Of a stretch of 64,000 nucleotides of DNA, positions 50,322 to 59,097 are shown piece after piece. The first letter of the stretch is position 1; the number at the start of each line of letters is the position of its first letter. The notes beneath the pieces were generated by a model. The model had not been told where the DNA came from and made no database searches. It worked only from the letters and a program-made list of their open reading frames with translations. Where the stretch lies: contig JADJVE010000004.1 of the NCBI GenBank assembly GCA_016716715.1, positions 310,001 to 374,000 of the forward strand, written 5' to 3'. A program made the position numbers and the translations under genes. This DNA is from Acidobacteriota bacterium (GTDB taxonomy: Bacteria > Acidobacteriota > Thermoanaerobaculia > UBA5066).

Positions 50322-51028
50322 CAGACGGTCCTTCCGACGAGCTTCTCGGCGGTCGCGGGATCCACCGGGACGCCCGGGCCCATCGTCGACGAAAGGACGA
50401 CGGACTTCATGTACTTGCCCTTCGCGGCGGCGGGCTTCGCCTTCTGGACCGCCGAGAGGAGCGCTTCGGTGTTCTCGACGAGCTGGATCTCGGGGAACGA
50501 GACCTTGCCGACGGGAACGTGGATGATCGCCGTCTTGTCGACGCGGAACTCGATCTTGCCCGCCTTCAGCTCCTTGACGGCCTTGGCGACGTCGAACGTG
50601 ACCGTGCCGGCCTTCGGGTTCGGCATGAGGCCGCGCGGGCCGAGCACCTTGCCGAGCCGCCCGAGCGACTTCATCATGTCGGGCGTCGCGACGAGCGCCT
50701 CGAAGTCGAGCATGCCGGCCTGGATCTTCGCGACGAGGTCGTCCCCGCCCACGACGTCCGCTCCCGCAGCTTCGGCTTCCTTGATCTTCTCACCGGAAGC
50801 CACGACGGCCACGCGGGTCGTCTTCCCGAGGCCGTGCGGAAGCACGACCGTGCCGCGCACCATCTGGTCCGCGTGCTTCGGGTCGACGCCGAGGCGAAGG
50901 GCCACCTCGACCGTCTCGTTGAACTTGGCGAACGACGCGGACTTGACGAGCGCGACGGCCTGGGGCACGTCGTAGAGCTTCGCCTTGTCGACTTTCGCGG
51001 CGGACGCGGTGAATTTCTTGCCACTCAT
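50321..51028 (-). CDS. rplA: Ribosomal protein L1
   Basis: 235 residues from ATG at 51028. RVAVVASGEKIKEAEAAGAD, RLGKVLGPRGLMPNPKAGTV (L1 signature), GKYMKSVVLSSTMGPGVPVD. In many bacteria L1 represses the L11 operon; no leader structure was resolved here. Confidence 0.97.
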   Translation of the reverse strand: MSGKKFTASAAKVDKAKLYDVPQAVALVKSASFAKFNETVEVALRLGVDPKHADQMVRGTVVLPHGLGKTTRVAVVASGEKIKEAEAAGADVVGGDDLVAKIQAGMLDFEALVATPDMMKSLGRLGKVLGPRGLMPNPKAGTVTFDVAKAVKELKAGKIEFRVDKTAIIHVPVGKVSFPEIQLVENTEALLSAVQKAKPAAAKGKYMKSVVLSSTMGPGVPVDPATAEKLVGRTV

Positions 51029-51161
51029 GGTGTGTTGTTCTCCGGAGTCGGTCGCATCCCCTGGGTCCGTCGGTGAGAAGCCCCGGGGCATCCCGGGCAC
51101 CTGCGAACCGCGCGCCGGGAGAGGCCCGGCGCGGGAGGCTTCCGCCTCGTTGATCGCGGCG

Positions 51162-51587
51162 TCAGCCGACGACCTCGATTCCCATGGATCGGGCGGTCCC
51201 CTCCACCGACTTGACGGCGGCGGCGAGGTCCACGGTGTTCAGGTCGACGAGCTTGAGCTTGGCGATCTCCTCGACCTGCTTCTTCGTCACCTTGCCGACT
51301 TTCGTCTTGTTCGGGACGCCCGAGCCCTTTTCGAGCTTGGCGGCCTTCTTGAGCAGGACGGCGGCGGGGGGCGTCTTCGTGATGAACGAGTACGACCGGT
51401 CCGAATACACCGTGACGACGACGGGGATGATGAGCCCCACGTCCTTCGCGGTCTTCGCGTTGAAGGCCTTGCAGAAGTCCATGATGTTGACGCCCTGCGG
51501 ACCGAGCGCGGTGCCGACGGGCGGAGCGGGCGTCGCCTTCCCGGCTTCGATCTGGAGCTTGACGTATCCCGTTACTTTCTTTGCCAT
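51162..51587 (-). CDS. rplK: Ribosomal protein L11
   Basis: 141 residues. VTGYVKLQIEAGKATPAPPV, GTALGPQGVNIMDFCKAFNA, GTARSMGIEVVG. Forms the GTPase-associated region. 9 bp after nusG. 133 bp separate it from rplA; only 61 bases of that fall before the rplA reading frame extension and hold no clear feature. Confidence 0.97.
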   Translation of the reverse strand: MAKKVTGYVKLQIEAGKATPAPPVGTALGPQGVNIMDFCKAFNAKTAKDVGLIIPVVVTVYSDRSYSFITKTPPAAVLLKKAAKLEKGSGVPNKTKVGKVTKKQVEEIAKLKLVDLNTVDLAAAVKSVEGTARSMGIEVVG

Positions 51588-51596
51588 GGTCGTTCC

Positions 51597-52184
51597 TTAC
51601 AGCTTCTGGACCTGGACGAATTCGAGCTCGACCGGCGTCGGCCGGCCGAAGATGGTGACGAGGACGCGAAGTGTCGAGCGCTCGAGGTTGATGTCCTCGA
51701 CCGTGCCCGTGAACTCCTTGAAGGGGCCGTCCGTGATCTTGACCTGCTCGCCGCGCTCGTAGACGTAACGCGGCTTCGGCTTTTCCTTGGACTCGGCCGT
51801 GTGGTGGAGGATCGAGTCGACCTCGTCCTGCGTGAGCGGGACGGGCGCCTTCGACGAGCCCCCGACGAATCCGGTGACCTTCGGCGTGTTGCGCACGAGA
51901 TGCCAGGTTTCGTCGGACATCTCCATCTGCACGAGGACGTAGCCCGGGAAGAACTTCCGCTCGACGTTGCGGCGCTTCCCGGCCTTCATCTCGACGACGG
52001 TCTCCTTCGGCACGCGGATCTCGCCGAAGTGGACCTCCATGCCGAGGGCCTTGATGCGGTTCTGCAGCTCCGTGACGACACGGTCCTCGAAGCCCGAGTA
52101 CGTGTGGACGATGAACCAGTCCATGTGCGGCGCCGCCGCGGCGGGGGCCGCGCTGCCCGTGTCCTGAGAATCGACTTCGCTCAC
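51597..52184 (-). CDS. nusG: Transcription antitermination factor NusG
   Basis: 195 residues. NGN domain (WFIVHTYSGFEDRVVTELQN, FFPGYVLVQMEMSDETWHLV) and KOW domain (GEQVKITDGPFKEFTGTVED). Links RNA polymerase to S10/Rho. A 24-residue Ser/Ala start precedes the domain. Confidence 0.96.
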   Translation of the reverse strand: MSEVDSQDTGSAAPAAAAPHMDWFIVHTYSGFEDRVVTELQNRIKALGMEVHFGEIRVPKETVVEMKAGKRRNVERKFFPGYVLVQMEMSDETWHLVRNTPKVTGFVGGSSKAPVPLTQDEVDSILHHTAESKEKPKPRYVYERGEQVKITDGPFKEFTGTVEDINLERSTLRVLVTIFGRPTPVELEFVQVQKL

Positions 52185-52208
52185 CGCTTTGCCTTTATCG
52201 TTCCGTCT

Positions 52209-52421
52209 TCAGCCGCCGAAGGCGGAGAAGAGCTTGTTCACGAGCGGCGTCACCGCCGCGTCGACGAGGAAGAGGAAGATGCCCACGAGGACCGTGTAGA
52301 CGATGACCACCATCGTCGTCCCCACGACCTCGTCCCGGTCCGGCCACGAGACCTTCCCGGTCTCCTTCTTCACGTCCGAAAGGAAGCCGCGGAAGGTGGT
52401 CCAACGCTCGCTGAAGTTCAT
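52209..52421 (-). CDS. secE: Preprotein translocase subunit SecE
   Basis: 70 residues, single membrane helix form: amphipathic FLSDVKKETGKVSWPDRDEV, then TTMVVIVYTVLVGIFLFLVD. Directly after tRNA-Trp and before nusG. Confidence 0.93.
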   Translation of the reverse strand: MNFSERWTTFRGFLSDVKKETGKVSWPDRDEVVGTTMVVIVYTVLVGIFLFLVDAAVTPLVNKLFSAFGG

Positions 52422-52488
52422 GTCGTTTCGTTCGTCCTTCGTGTCGATTCGGGTCCGTCGTGTCGTCGTCTCTGGTCAAGGCCGAGGT

Positions 52489-52566
52489 TGGCAGGGGTGC
52501 GGGGATTCGAACCCCGAACCTACGGTTTTGGAGACCGCCGCTCTAGCCAGTTGGAGCTACACCCCT
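52489..52566 (-). tRNA. tRNA-Trp (anticodon CCA)
   Basis: 7-bp acceptor AGGGGTG/CACCCCT, T-loop GGTTCGAATCC, anticodon loop CTCCAAA, discriminator G, CCA encoded. 78 nt including CCA. Confidence 0.95.
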
Positions 52567-52595
52567 GTACGTCGTCGCGTGACAAGCTGCGTGAA

Positions 52596-52670
52596 TGGAG
52601 CGGGAGACGGGATTCGAACCCGCGACCAACAGCTTGGAAGGCTGTGACTCTACCCCTGAGTTACTCCCGC
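52596..52670 (-). tRNA. tRNA-Gly (anticodon TCC)
   Basis: Acceptor GCGGGAG/CTCCCGC, anticodon loop CTTCCAA, T-loop GGTTCGAATCC, discriminator T, CCA encoded. 29 nt from tRNA-Trp. Confidence 0.95.
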
Positions 52671-52697
52671 TCAGGTACGTGATCCGCGCGGGGAAAC

Positions 52698-52773
52698 TGG
52701 AGCCCACGAGCAGATTTGAACTGCTGACCCCGTCCTTACCAAGGACGTGCTCTACCAACTGAGCTACGTGGGC
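52698..52773 (-). tRNA. tRNA-Thr (anticodon GGT)
   Basis: Acceptor GCCCACG/CGTGGGC, anticodon loop TTGGTAA, T-loop AGTTCAAATCT, discriminator T, CCA encoded. Confidence 0.95.
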
Positions 52774-52790
52774 CCCCTTCTCTTCGAAGA

Positions 52791-52878
52791 TGGTGGGCAG
52801 AGAGGGATTCGAACCCCCGTAGCACGTAAGTACGGCAGATTTACAGTCTGCTGCCATTAACCACTCGGCCATCTGCCC
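52791..52878 (-). tRNA. tRNA-Tyr (anticodon GTA)
   Basis: Acceptor GGGCAGA/TCTGCCC, anticodon loop CTGTAAA, long variable arm, discriminator A, CCA encoded; 88 nt, class II as expected for bacterial Tyr. Confidence 0.95.
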
Positions 52879-52925
52879 GTTACCGTCCTTCATGATTCCC
52901 GTGTCCGGCCCCCGGAAACGCTCCC

Positions 52926-53001
52926 TGGAGCTGGCGATGGGACTTGAACCCGCAACCTGCCGATTACAAATCGGCTGCTCTGCCAATTGAGCTACGCCAG
53001 C
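52926..53001 (-). tRNA. tRNA-Thr (anticodon TGT)
   Basis: Acceptor GCTGGCG/CGCCAGC, anticodon loop TTTGTAA, T-loop GGTTCAAGTCC, discriminator T, CCA encoded. First of the five-tRNA cluster. Confidence 0.95.
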
Positions 53002-53102
53002 ACTCGCATTCCTCCCCAGAGAGAGCTCGACCGTGCGACCCGATAACCTTGGAGACACGGAGAACGCACGGCTTCGCGCACCCGGCGAGGCGCGAACTGT
53101 GG

Positions 53103-53132
53103 TTTATATCAGCCAGCTCGAAACCCCGTCAA
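53103..53132 (-). promoter_or_regulatory. sigma70-type promoter of the tRNA-secE-nusG-rpl-rpo unit
   Basis: Minus strand TTGACG (53127-53132), 18-nt spacer, TATAAA (53103-53108). Starts just after the rlmB stop, about 100 bp before the first tRNA. Confidence 0.75.
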
Positions 53133-53139
53133 GCCATTT

Positions 53140-53871
53140 TCATGCCGGAACTGGCCCCGGCCCGGTTTTTCTCCGGACCCACTCGTAGAGCAGGACCCCG
53201 GCGGCCACGGAGACGTTCAGGGATCCGGCGCCCCGATTCATGGGGATCGAAATCAACCGGTCGCACGTTTCCCTCGTCAGGCGCCTGAGCCCCGCCCCTT
53301 CGGAGCCGAGACAGAGGACGGAATCGCCCGAAATATCGACTTTCCAGAGACTTTCGCCGTCCATGGCCGCCCCGTAGATCCAGAACCCGGCGGCCTTGGC
53401 CTGCTCGAGGAACCGGGCCGCATTGACGACCCGGCCCACCTTGACCCGCTCCAGGGCGCCCGCCGAGGCCTTCGAGACGGTCTCGTTCAGGCCGGCCGAG
53501 TGCCGCTCCGTCAGGACGACCGAGGCCCCCGCGGCGGCGGCCGTCCGGAGGACCGAGCCGAGGTTGCCCGGGTCCGTCACCTCGTCGAGGAAGAGGACGC
53601 ACCGTCCGCCCTTCGGACCCGCGAGGCACTCCTCCACGTCGTCGTACTCGCGCTCAGCCACCCGGGCCGCCACACCGTTGTGCGCGCGGCCCGCAAAGCG
53701 GTCCAGCTCTTCTTTCGCGACGAGGCGGACGGGAACGCCCGCCCCCCGGGCGAGCTCCTCGATCTCCGCGGCGCGGGCGTCCTTGCGGCCGCGCTGAACG
53801 AGCAGCGCCTCGACGGCGCGCGGCCTCTTTTCGAGAACCTCGCGCACCGGGTGGAAGCCCGAGACGATCAC
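53140..53871 (-). CDS. rlmB: SpoU/TrmH-family rRNA 2'-O-methyltransferase (RlmB-like)
   Basis: Probably methylates G2251 of 23S rRNA with SAM. 243 residues from GTG. N-terminal substrate-binding domain (SGFHPVREVLEKRPRAVEAL), then SPOUT motifs LFLDEVTDPGNLGSVLRTAA, LCLGSEGAGLRRLTRETCD and ISIPMNRGAGSLNVSVAAGV. 6 bp after ispF. Exact target (23S rRNA versus tRNA) is inferred from family length and N-terminal domain. Confidence 0.85.
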   Translation of the reverse strand: MIVSGFHPVREVLEKRPRAVEALLVQRGRKDARAAEIEELARGAGVPVRLVAKEELDRFAGRAHNGVAARVAEREYDDVEECLAGPKGGRCVLFLDEVTDPGNLGSVLRTAAAAGASVVLTERHSAGLNETVSKASAGALERVKVGRVVNAARFLEQAKAAGFWIYGAAMDGESLWKVDISGDSVLCLGSEGAGLRRLTRETCDRLISIPMNRGAGSLNVSVAAGVLLYEWVRRKTGPGPVPA

Positions 53872-53877
53872 AGCCCG

Positions 53878-54354
53878 CTACTCGGCCGCGTCGCCGCCGA
53901 CGAGGAGCACCACCGTCGCGGCCACGCCCTCGCCCCGGCCGAAGTCCGTCAAGCCGTTCCCTGACGACGCCTTCACGGAGACGCGCGCCACGGGCACCCC
54001 GAGGAGGGCCGCGATGCTCGCGCGCATGGCTTCGCGGTGTTCCCCGACGCGCGGCCTCACGGCCAGGATCGTGACGTCCACGTTGAGGATTTCCGGATGG
54101 TCCGTCAGGTCCCGGACGTGCCGGACGAAGGCCTCCCCCGCCGCGCCCGCCCACTCGGGACGGTCGGTCCCGAAGATCGAGCCGAGATCGCCCATCGCGG
54201 CTGCGCCGAGGAGCGCGTCCGCGAGCGCGTGCAGGACGACGTCGCCGTCCGAGTGCCCGATGGGGCCCGAGTCCGACTTCACCACGACGCCGCCGAGCAC
54301 GCACGGCCGCCCGGGCTCGAGCCGGTGGGCGTCGAATCCGTGCCCGATCCTCAC
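53878..54354 (-). CDS. ispF: 2-C-methyl-D-erythritol 2,4-cyclodiphosphate synthase
   Basis: MEP pathway step 5. 158 residues from GTG. Metal site RIGHGFDAHRLEPGRPCVLG (Asp, His), GHSDGDVVLHALADALLGAA (His), C-terminal VKASSGNGLTDFGRGEGVAA. 4 bp after ispD. Confidence 0.96.
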   Translation of the reverse strand: MRIGHGFDAHRLEPGRPCVLGGVVVKSDSGPIGHSDGDVVLHALADALLGAAAMGDLGSIFGTDRPEWAGAAGEAFVRHVRDLTDHPEILNVDVTILAVRPRVGEHREAMRASIAALLGVPVARVSVKASSGNGLTDFGRGEGVAATVVLLVGGDAAE

Positions 54355-54358
54355 GGGG

Positions 54359-55051
54359 TCACGCTCCCGCGCGGCCCGACTGGGCCAGCCAGGCCTCCGC
54401 CCACGCGAGGTCCTCGGGGTACGTGATCTTGATGTTCCAGCGCGACGTCAGAACGACCGTGACCTCGCCGCCCGTGCGCTCCACGAGCTCGGCGTCGTCC
54501 GTCGCGTCGGGCCCGCCTTCCTTCGCGAGTCCCTTTCGAAGGATCGCGGCGCGGAACGCCTGCGGAGTCGTGGCCCCCACGAGGTCGCCGCGCGGGACCG
54601 TCGCCTTGATCTTGCCCGCTTCGACGCGCTTGATCGTCTCGACGAGGGAGAACGCCGCGATCGCGGCGCCCGTCGCGTCCGCCGCGTCCACGACCGCCTT
54701 GACCTCCAGCGGGTCCACGAGCGGGCGCGCCGCGTCGTGGACGAGAACGATCGCGTCGTCGTCCTTCGGGTCCATGGCCGCGAAGGCCCGCGCGACGGAC
54801 TCGCGGCGCGTGACGCCGCCCTCGACGAGGATGTACGGGAGGGGCGACGCCTTCAGCGCCGCGCGGAAGTCCGCCTCGCAGCCGCCCGGGATCGCGACGA
54901 CGGCCGAGGAGACCCGCCTCGAGGCCGCGAGGCGCTCGAGCGCGTGGACGAGGAGCGGCTTGCCGGCGAGCAGGACGAGCGCCTTCGGCCCGCCTTCGTG
55001 AAAGCGGGTGCCGAAGCCCGCGGCCGGTACGAGAGCCGTGGCCTGGCTCAC
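54359..55051 (-). CDS. ispD: 2-C-methyl-D-erythritol 4-phosphate cytidylyltransferase
   Basis: MEP pathway step 3. 230 residues from GTG at 55051, which overlaps the frr stop (GTGA). CTP site ALVPAAGFGTRFHEGGPKAL, IVLVHDAARPLVDPLEVKAV, ATTPQAFRAAIL, DDAELVERTGGEV, WNIKITYPEDL. Confidence 0.95.
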   Translation of the reverse strand: MSQATALVPAAGFGTRFHEGGPKALVLLAGKPLLVHALERLAASRRVSSAVVAIPGGCEADFRAALKASPLPYILVEGGVTRRESVARAFAAMDPKDDDAIVLVHDAARPLVDPLEVKAVVDAADATGAAIAAFSLVETIKRVEAGKIKATVPRGDLVGATTPQAFRAAILRKGLAKEGGPDATDDAELVERTGGEVTVVLTSRWNIKITYPEDLAWAEAWLAQSGRAGA

Positions 55052-55611
55052 CGTGCGAGGACTTCCGCTTCCTTCGTCTTGAGGATGTGGTCGACCTCGG
55101 CGACGCTCTTGTCCGTGAGCTTCTGGATCTCGTCGAGGGCGCGCTTCTCGTCGTCCGCGGAGACGGTGGAGGCCTTCGCCTCCTTCTTGATCGCGTCGTT
55201 CGCCTCGTGGCGGTGGTGGCGGATCTCGACCTTCGCGTGCTCGGCGAAGCCGTGGGCCTTCTTGATGATCTCCTTGCGGCGCTCCTCCGTCGGCTGCGGC
55301 ACGGGGATCCGGACGACCCTCCCGTCCGACGACGGGTTCAGCCCGAGGTCGCTCGTGCGGATCGCCTTCTCGATGGCCGGGCAGAGCGAGGGCTCCCACG
55401 GCGACGCGAGAAGAAGGGTCGCGTCCGGCGCGGAGAGGTTCGCGACCTGGTTCAGGGGCGTCGCCGTCCCGTAGTACTCCACGAAGATCCCTTCGAGGAT
55501 GCCCACCGCGGCCCGCCCGGTGCGCAGGTGCTTCAGCTCATGCTTGAGGGCCTCGAGCGAGGCGTGCATCCGCCTCTCGGTTTCCTTCTTCGTCTCGGCA
55601 ATCGTGGGCAT
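55048..55611 (-). CDS. frr: Ribosome recycling factor
   Basis: 187 residues, two domains. HASLEALKHELKHLRTGRAA, YGTATPLNQVANLSAPDATL, IRTSDLGLNPSSDGRVVRIP, EERRKEIIKKAHGFAEHAKV. Between pyrH and ispD. Confidence 0.97.
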   Translation of the reverse strand: MPTIAETKKETERRMHASLEALKHELKHLRTGRAAVGILEGIFVEYYGTATPLNQVANLSAPDATLLLASPWEPSLCPAIEKAIRTSDLGLNPSSDGRVVRIPVPQPTEERRKEIIKKAHGFAEHAKVEIRHHRHEANDAIKKEAKASTVSADDEKRALDEIQKLTDKSVAEVDHILKTKEAEVLAR

Positions 55612-55641
55612 GGCGTTCTCCTTGTTCCGGCGGCCGCGGCG

Positions 55642-56364
55642 TCAGGCGCGCCCCGCGTCGACCACGCTTCCAACCGGCTCGCCCATGACGACACGGCGGA
55701 TGTTCCCGGGGACGAGCAGGTTGAACACGCGGATCGGCATGCGATTGTCGCGGCAGAGGGCGACCGAGGTCGCGTCCATGACGGCGAGCCGCTTCTCCAG
55801 AACGTCCTGGTAGCTGACCCGCGGGAGGAACTCGGCGTTCGGGTTCTTCTTCGGGTCGTCCGAGTAGATGCCGTCGACGCGCGTCGCCTTGAGGATCGCG
55901 TCGGCGCGCACCTCGTTCGCGCGAAGCGCCGCGGCCGAGTCCGTCGTGAAGTACGGGTTGCCCGTCCCGCCCGCGAAGATGACGCAGCGCTTCTTCTCGA
56001 GATGGCGGATCGCGCGGCGCCGGATGAACGGCTCGGCGACCGCGCGCACCTCGAACGCCGTCATGACGCGGGTGTGGATCGCCCTCTTCTCCATCGCGTC
56101 CTGAAGCGCGAGCGCGTTGATGACGGTCGCGAGCATTCCCATGTTGTCGCCCGTGACGCGGTCGATGCCCTGCGTCGCGGCGGACACGCCCCGGATGATG
56201 TTCCCGCCCCCGATCACGATCGCGAGCTCGACGCCGAGGCGCGCGACCTCGGCGACCTCGTCCGCGATGCGGGCGACGACCGCCGGCTCGATGCCGAACG
56301 GCTGATTGCCGAGGAGCGCCTCCCCGGAGAGCTTCAGCAGGACCCGGCGGTAGCAGGGTTCCAC
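55642..56364 (-). CDS. pyrH: UMP kinase
   Basis: 240 residues from GTG. RRVLLKLSGEALLGNQPFGI, LAIVIGGGNIIRGVSA, RVTGDNMGMLATVINALALQ, VIFAGGTGNPYFTTDSAAAL. 4 bp after tsf. Confidence 0.96.
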   Translation of the reverse strand: MEPCYRRVLLKLSGEALLGNQPFGIEPAVVARIADEVAEVARLGVELAIVIGGGNIIRGVSAATQGIDRVTGDNMGMLATVINALALQDAMEKRAIHTRVMTAFEVRAVAEPFIRRRAIRHLEKKRCVIFAGGTGNPYFTTDSAAALRANEVRADAILKATRVDGIYSDDPKKNPNAEFLPRVSYQDVLEKRLAVMDATSVALCRDNRMPIRVFNLLVPGNIRRVVMGEPVGSVVDAGRA

Positions 56365-56368
56365 GGCG

Positions 56369-57289
56369 TTACTTCGTGAGCGCCGCGACTTCGGCGGCGA
56401 AATCGCCCCCGGACTTCTTCTCGACGCCCTCGCCCACCTTGTAGCGGACGAAGCGCACGACGGACGCGTCCTTGCCCCCGCGATCGGCGATGACCTGCGA
56501 GACCTTCTTGCTGTCGTCCTTGGCGAACGCCTGGTCGAGGAGGACGACCTCGCCGAACCACTTGCCGATCATGCCCTCGACCATCTTCTCGGCGACGGCC
56601 TCCGGCTTCCCGGCGGCGATCGCCTTGGCGCGCGCGATCTCCCTCTCGTCGGCGAGCGCCTTGGCGGACACGCCGTCGCGGGTCGCGAACTGCGGCGCGA
56701 GCGCGGCCACGTGCATCGCGAGATCCTTGCCGAGGTCCTCGGGCATTCCCTTCGTCTCGATCACGACGACCGTCTTGTCGCCGGGGTGGGCGTAAAGCGT
56801 CAGGTGTGAGCCGGGGCCCGCGACGAGGCGCGCGAAGCGGCGCAGCTCGGTCTTCTCGCCGAGGTCGCCGGTGAACGCCTGGAGGCACTCCGCGATCGAA
56901 GCGCCGGTGTGGGGCATCTTCGAGGGCGGGGCCGACGCCGCGAGGGCCGCCACGTCGCCGTCGACGGTGTCGCCGACGGCCGCGTGGCCGTGCACGAAGT
57001 TCGTGATCGCGTGCAGCGCCTGCTTGAACTTTTCCGTCTTCGCGACGAAGTCGGTCTCGCAGTTCAGCTCGATCAGGGCCGCGACGCCGTTCGCCACGTG
57101 GTAGCCGATCAGCCCGTCGGCCGCGACGCGGCCGGCCTTCTTGGCGGCGGCGGCGAGGCCCTTCTTGCGGAGGGTCTTCTCGGCCTCGTCGATGTTGCCA
57201 TTCGTCTCTTCGAGCGCGCTCTTGCAATCGAGCATGCCGGCGCCCGTCTTGTCGCGGAGCATCTTCACCGTTACTGCGGAAATCGCCAT
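56369..57289 (-). CDS. tsf: Elongation factor Ts
   Basis: Nucleotide exchange factor of EF-Tu. 306 residues. VKMLRDKTGAGMLDCKSALE (N-terminal signature), LIELNCETDFVAKTEKFKQA (core contact with EF-Tu). Preceded by an intrinsic-terminator-like hairpin after rpsB. Confidence 0.97.
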   Translation of the reverse strand: MAISAVTVKMLRDKTGAGMLDCKSALEETNGNIDEAEKTLRKKGLAAAAKKAGRVAADGLIGYHVANGVAALIELNCETDFVAKTEKFKQALHAITNFVHGHAAVGDTVDGDVAALAASAPPSKMPHTGASIAECLQAFTGDLGEKTELRRFARLVAGPGSHLTLYAHPGDKTVVVIETKGMPEDLGKDLAMHVAALAPQFATRDGVSAKALADEREIARAKAIAAGKPEAVAEKMVEGMIGKWFGEVVLLDQAFAKDDSKKVSQVIADRGGKDASVVRFVRYKVGEGVEKKSGGDFAAEVAALTK

Positions 57290-57307
57290 GGGGTCCTCTC
57301 TGACATC

Positions 57308-57345
57308 AAAAAGGCCGGCGGGGGACGCATGTCCTCCCGCCGGCC
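57308..57345 (-). terminator. Terminator/attenuator between rpsB and tsf
   Basis: 10-bp stem GGGCCGGCGGG-type (plus 57313-57322 with 57336-57345), 13-nt loop, TTTTT on the minus strand (57312-57308). Placed in the 75-bp rpsB-tsf gap, it would lower tsf expression relative to rpsB. Confidence 0.8.
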
Positions 57346-57364
57346 CGAATCGCGTGGATCGGAA

Positions 57365-58168
57365 TCAGGCCTGAACGGGGACGGCGGGGCCCTCGGGCTT
57401 GGCCGCGCCCGCCTCGGTCACCTGGAAGTTCGTGGGCATCGGCTCGTCGTCGCCGTGGACGACCTTCCCGACGAAGCGCTCTTCCTGCGCGTGCAGGCCC
57501 TCGAGCACCGCGTCGGCGATCTTGCCCGTGAAGAGCTTGATCGCGCGGATGGCGTCGTCGTTGCCGGGGATCACGAAGCTGATGTCGTCGGGGTCGCAGT
57601 TCGTGTCGACGATGGCGACGACCGGAATGCCGAGCTTCTTGGCTTCGAGGATCGCGATCGCCTCCTTCTTGGGGTCGATCACGAACAGGACGTCCGGAAG
57701 CTCTTCCATTTCCTTGATGCCGATGAGGTTCTTCGCGAGCTTCGCCTTCTCGCGGTCGAGCTGGATGCGCTCCTTCTTGGTGAGGATCGCGTCCGAGCCC
57801 TCGACGAGCATCGCCTCGACTTCCTTGAGGCGCGAGATCGACTTGCGGATCGTCACGAAGTTCGTGAGCGTGCCGCCGAGCCAGCGGTTGTTCACGTAGA
57901 ACATGCCGCAGCGGTTGGCTTCCTCGTAGATCGCGTCCTGCGCCTGGCGCTTCGTCCCCACGAAGAGGATGTTCTTGCCCTGCGACGCGACGTCCGTGAT
58001 GAAGGCCGCGGCCTCGCGGAAGCACTTCAGCGTCTTCTGGAGGTCGATGATGTAGATCCCGTTGCGCTTGCCGAAGATGAACTTTTTCATCTTCGGATTC
58101 CAGCGCTTGGTCTGGTGGCCGAAGTGAACGCCCGCCTCGAGCAGCTCCTTCATCGTGATCTGGCTCAT
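57365..58168 (-). CDS. rpsB: Ribosomal protein S2
   Basis: 267 residues. LLEAGVHFGHQTKRWNPKMK, NNRWLGGTLTNFVTIRKSIS, VDTNCDPDDISFVIPGNDDA. C-terminal 30 residues Ala/Pro/Glu-rich. 10 bp after rpsI. Confidence 0.97.
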   Translation of the reverse strand: MSQITMKELLEAGVHFGHQTKRWNPKMKKFIFGKRNGIYIIDLQKTLKCFREAAAFITDVASQGKNILFVGTKRQAQDAIYEEANRCGMFYVNNRWLGGTLTNFVTIRKSISRLKEVEAMLVEGSDAILTKKERIQLDREKAKLAKNLIGIKEMEELPDVLFVIDPKKEAIAILEAKKLGIPVVAIVDTNCDPDDISFVIPGNDDAIRAIKLFTGKIADAVLEGLHAQEERFVGKVVHGDDEPMPTNFQVTEAGAAKPEGPAVPVQA

Positions 58169-58178
58169 TCGTCCCCCA

Positions 58179-58571
58179 TTACCTCTTCGAGAACTGGAAC
58201 CGGGCGCGGGCGCCGCGCTGGCCGTACTTCTTGCGCTCCTTCATGCGCGAGTCGCGCGTGAGGAGGCCTGCCTTCTTCAGGGCGCCGCGGAGCTCGCCGT
58301 TGAACAGGCAGAGCGCGCGGGCGATTCCGTGGCGGATCGCGCCGGCCTGGCCCGCGCTCCCGCCGCCCTCGACGAGGGCGACGACGTCGAACTTCTCGAC
58401 CGTCTCGGTGAGCTGCAGGGGCTGGCGGATGACCATCTTGAGCACGTCGTTCGGGAAGTAGTCCTCGAAGGTGCGGTCGTTGACCTGGACCGCGCCCTTG
58501 CCGGGGCGGAGGAACACGCGGGCGACGGATTCCTTGCGGCGTCCGACGGCCTGAAACTGGAGGTTCGTCAC
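58179..58571 (-). CDS. rpsI: Ribosomal protein S9
   Basis: 130 residues. FQAVGRRKESVARVFLRPGK, GGGSAGQAGAIRHGIARALC, ending GARARFQFSKR, the tail that contacts P-site tRNA. Confidence 0.97.
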   Translation of the reverse strand: MTNLQFQAVGRRKESVARVFLRPGKGAVQVNDRTFEDYFPNDVLKMVIRQPLQLTETVEKFDVVALVEGGGSAGQAGAIRHGIARALCLFNGELRGALKKAGLLTRDSRMKERKKYGQRGARARFQFSKR

Positions 58572-58596
58572 GGGGTGCGCTTCTCCTTCGTCCCGG

Positions 58597-59031
58597 TCAG
58601 ACCGCGACGGCCGCGGGGGCCTGGGCGGTGTGCGGGTGGTGCGGACCCGCGTAGACCTTGAGCTTCTTGAACATCTTCCGGCCGAGCTTCGTCTTCGGGA
58701 GCATGCCCTTGACGGCTGCTTCGATGACGCGCTCGGGCTTCGTGGCCCGGAGCTTCTCGAACTCGACCGTCTTCACGCCGCCCGGAAAGCCCGTGTGGTG
58801 GCGGTAGAGCTTCGACTGCGCCTTGGCGCCGGTCAGGGCGATCTTCTCGGCGTTCACGACGACGACGAAGTCGCCGGTGTCGATGAACGGCGTGTAGATG
58901 GCCTTGGTCTTGCCCGTGAGGTGCCGTGCGACGAGCGTCGCGAGGCGGCCGAGGACCTTCCCGTCGGCGTCGACGATGATCCAGCGGCGGGTGTGGTCGG
59001 AAATCTTCGGGAGCGGCGTGCGAGTGCTCAC
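58597..59031 (-). CDS. rplM: Ribosomal protein L13
   Basis: 144 residues from GTG. WIIVDADGKVLGRLATLVAR, FIDTGDFVVVVNAEKIALTG, GMLPKTKLGRKMFKKLKVYA. First gene of the unit that runs to rlmB and the tRNAs; L13 autoregulates this operon in E. coli. Confidence 0.97.
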   Translation of the reverse strand: MSTRTPLPKISDHTRRWIIVDADGKVLGRLATLVARHLTGKTKAIYTPFIDTGDFVVVVNAEKIALTGAKAQSKLYRHHTGFPGGVKTVEFEKLRATKPERVIEAAVKGMLPKTKLGRKMFKKLKVYAGPHHPHTAQAPAAVAV

Positions 59032-59071
59032 GGGAACGGTCGTCTCCGGCCTCTAGCGGTTGTGGGGTTAT

Positions 59072-59097
59072 CGACCCCGTTGGAAGATGCGGGGTCG
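59072..59097 (-). promoter_or_regulatory. Hairpin in the rplM leader
   Basis: CGACCCCG/CGGGGTCG, 8 bp with a 10-nt loop, about 40 nt upstream of rplM in a roughly 160-nt leader. A candidate site for L13 autoregulation by position only. Confidence 0.45.
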
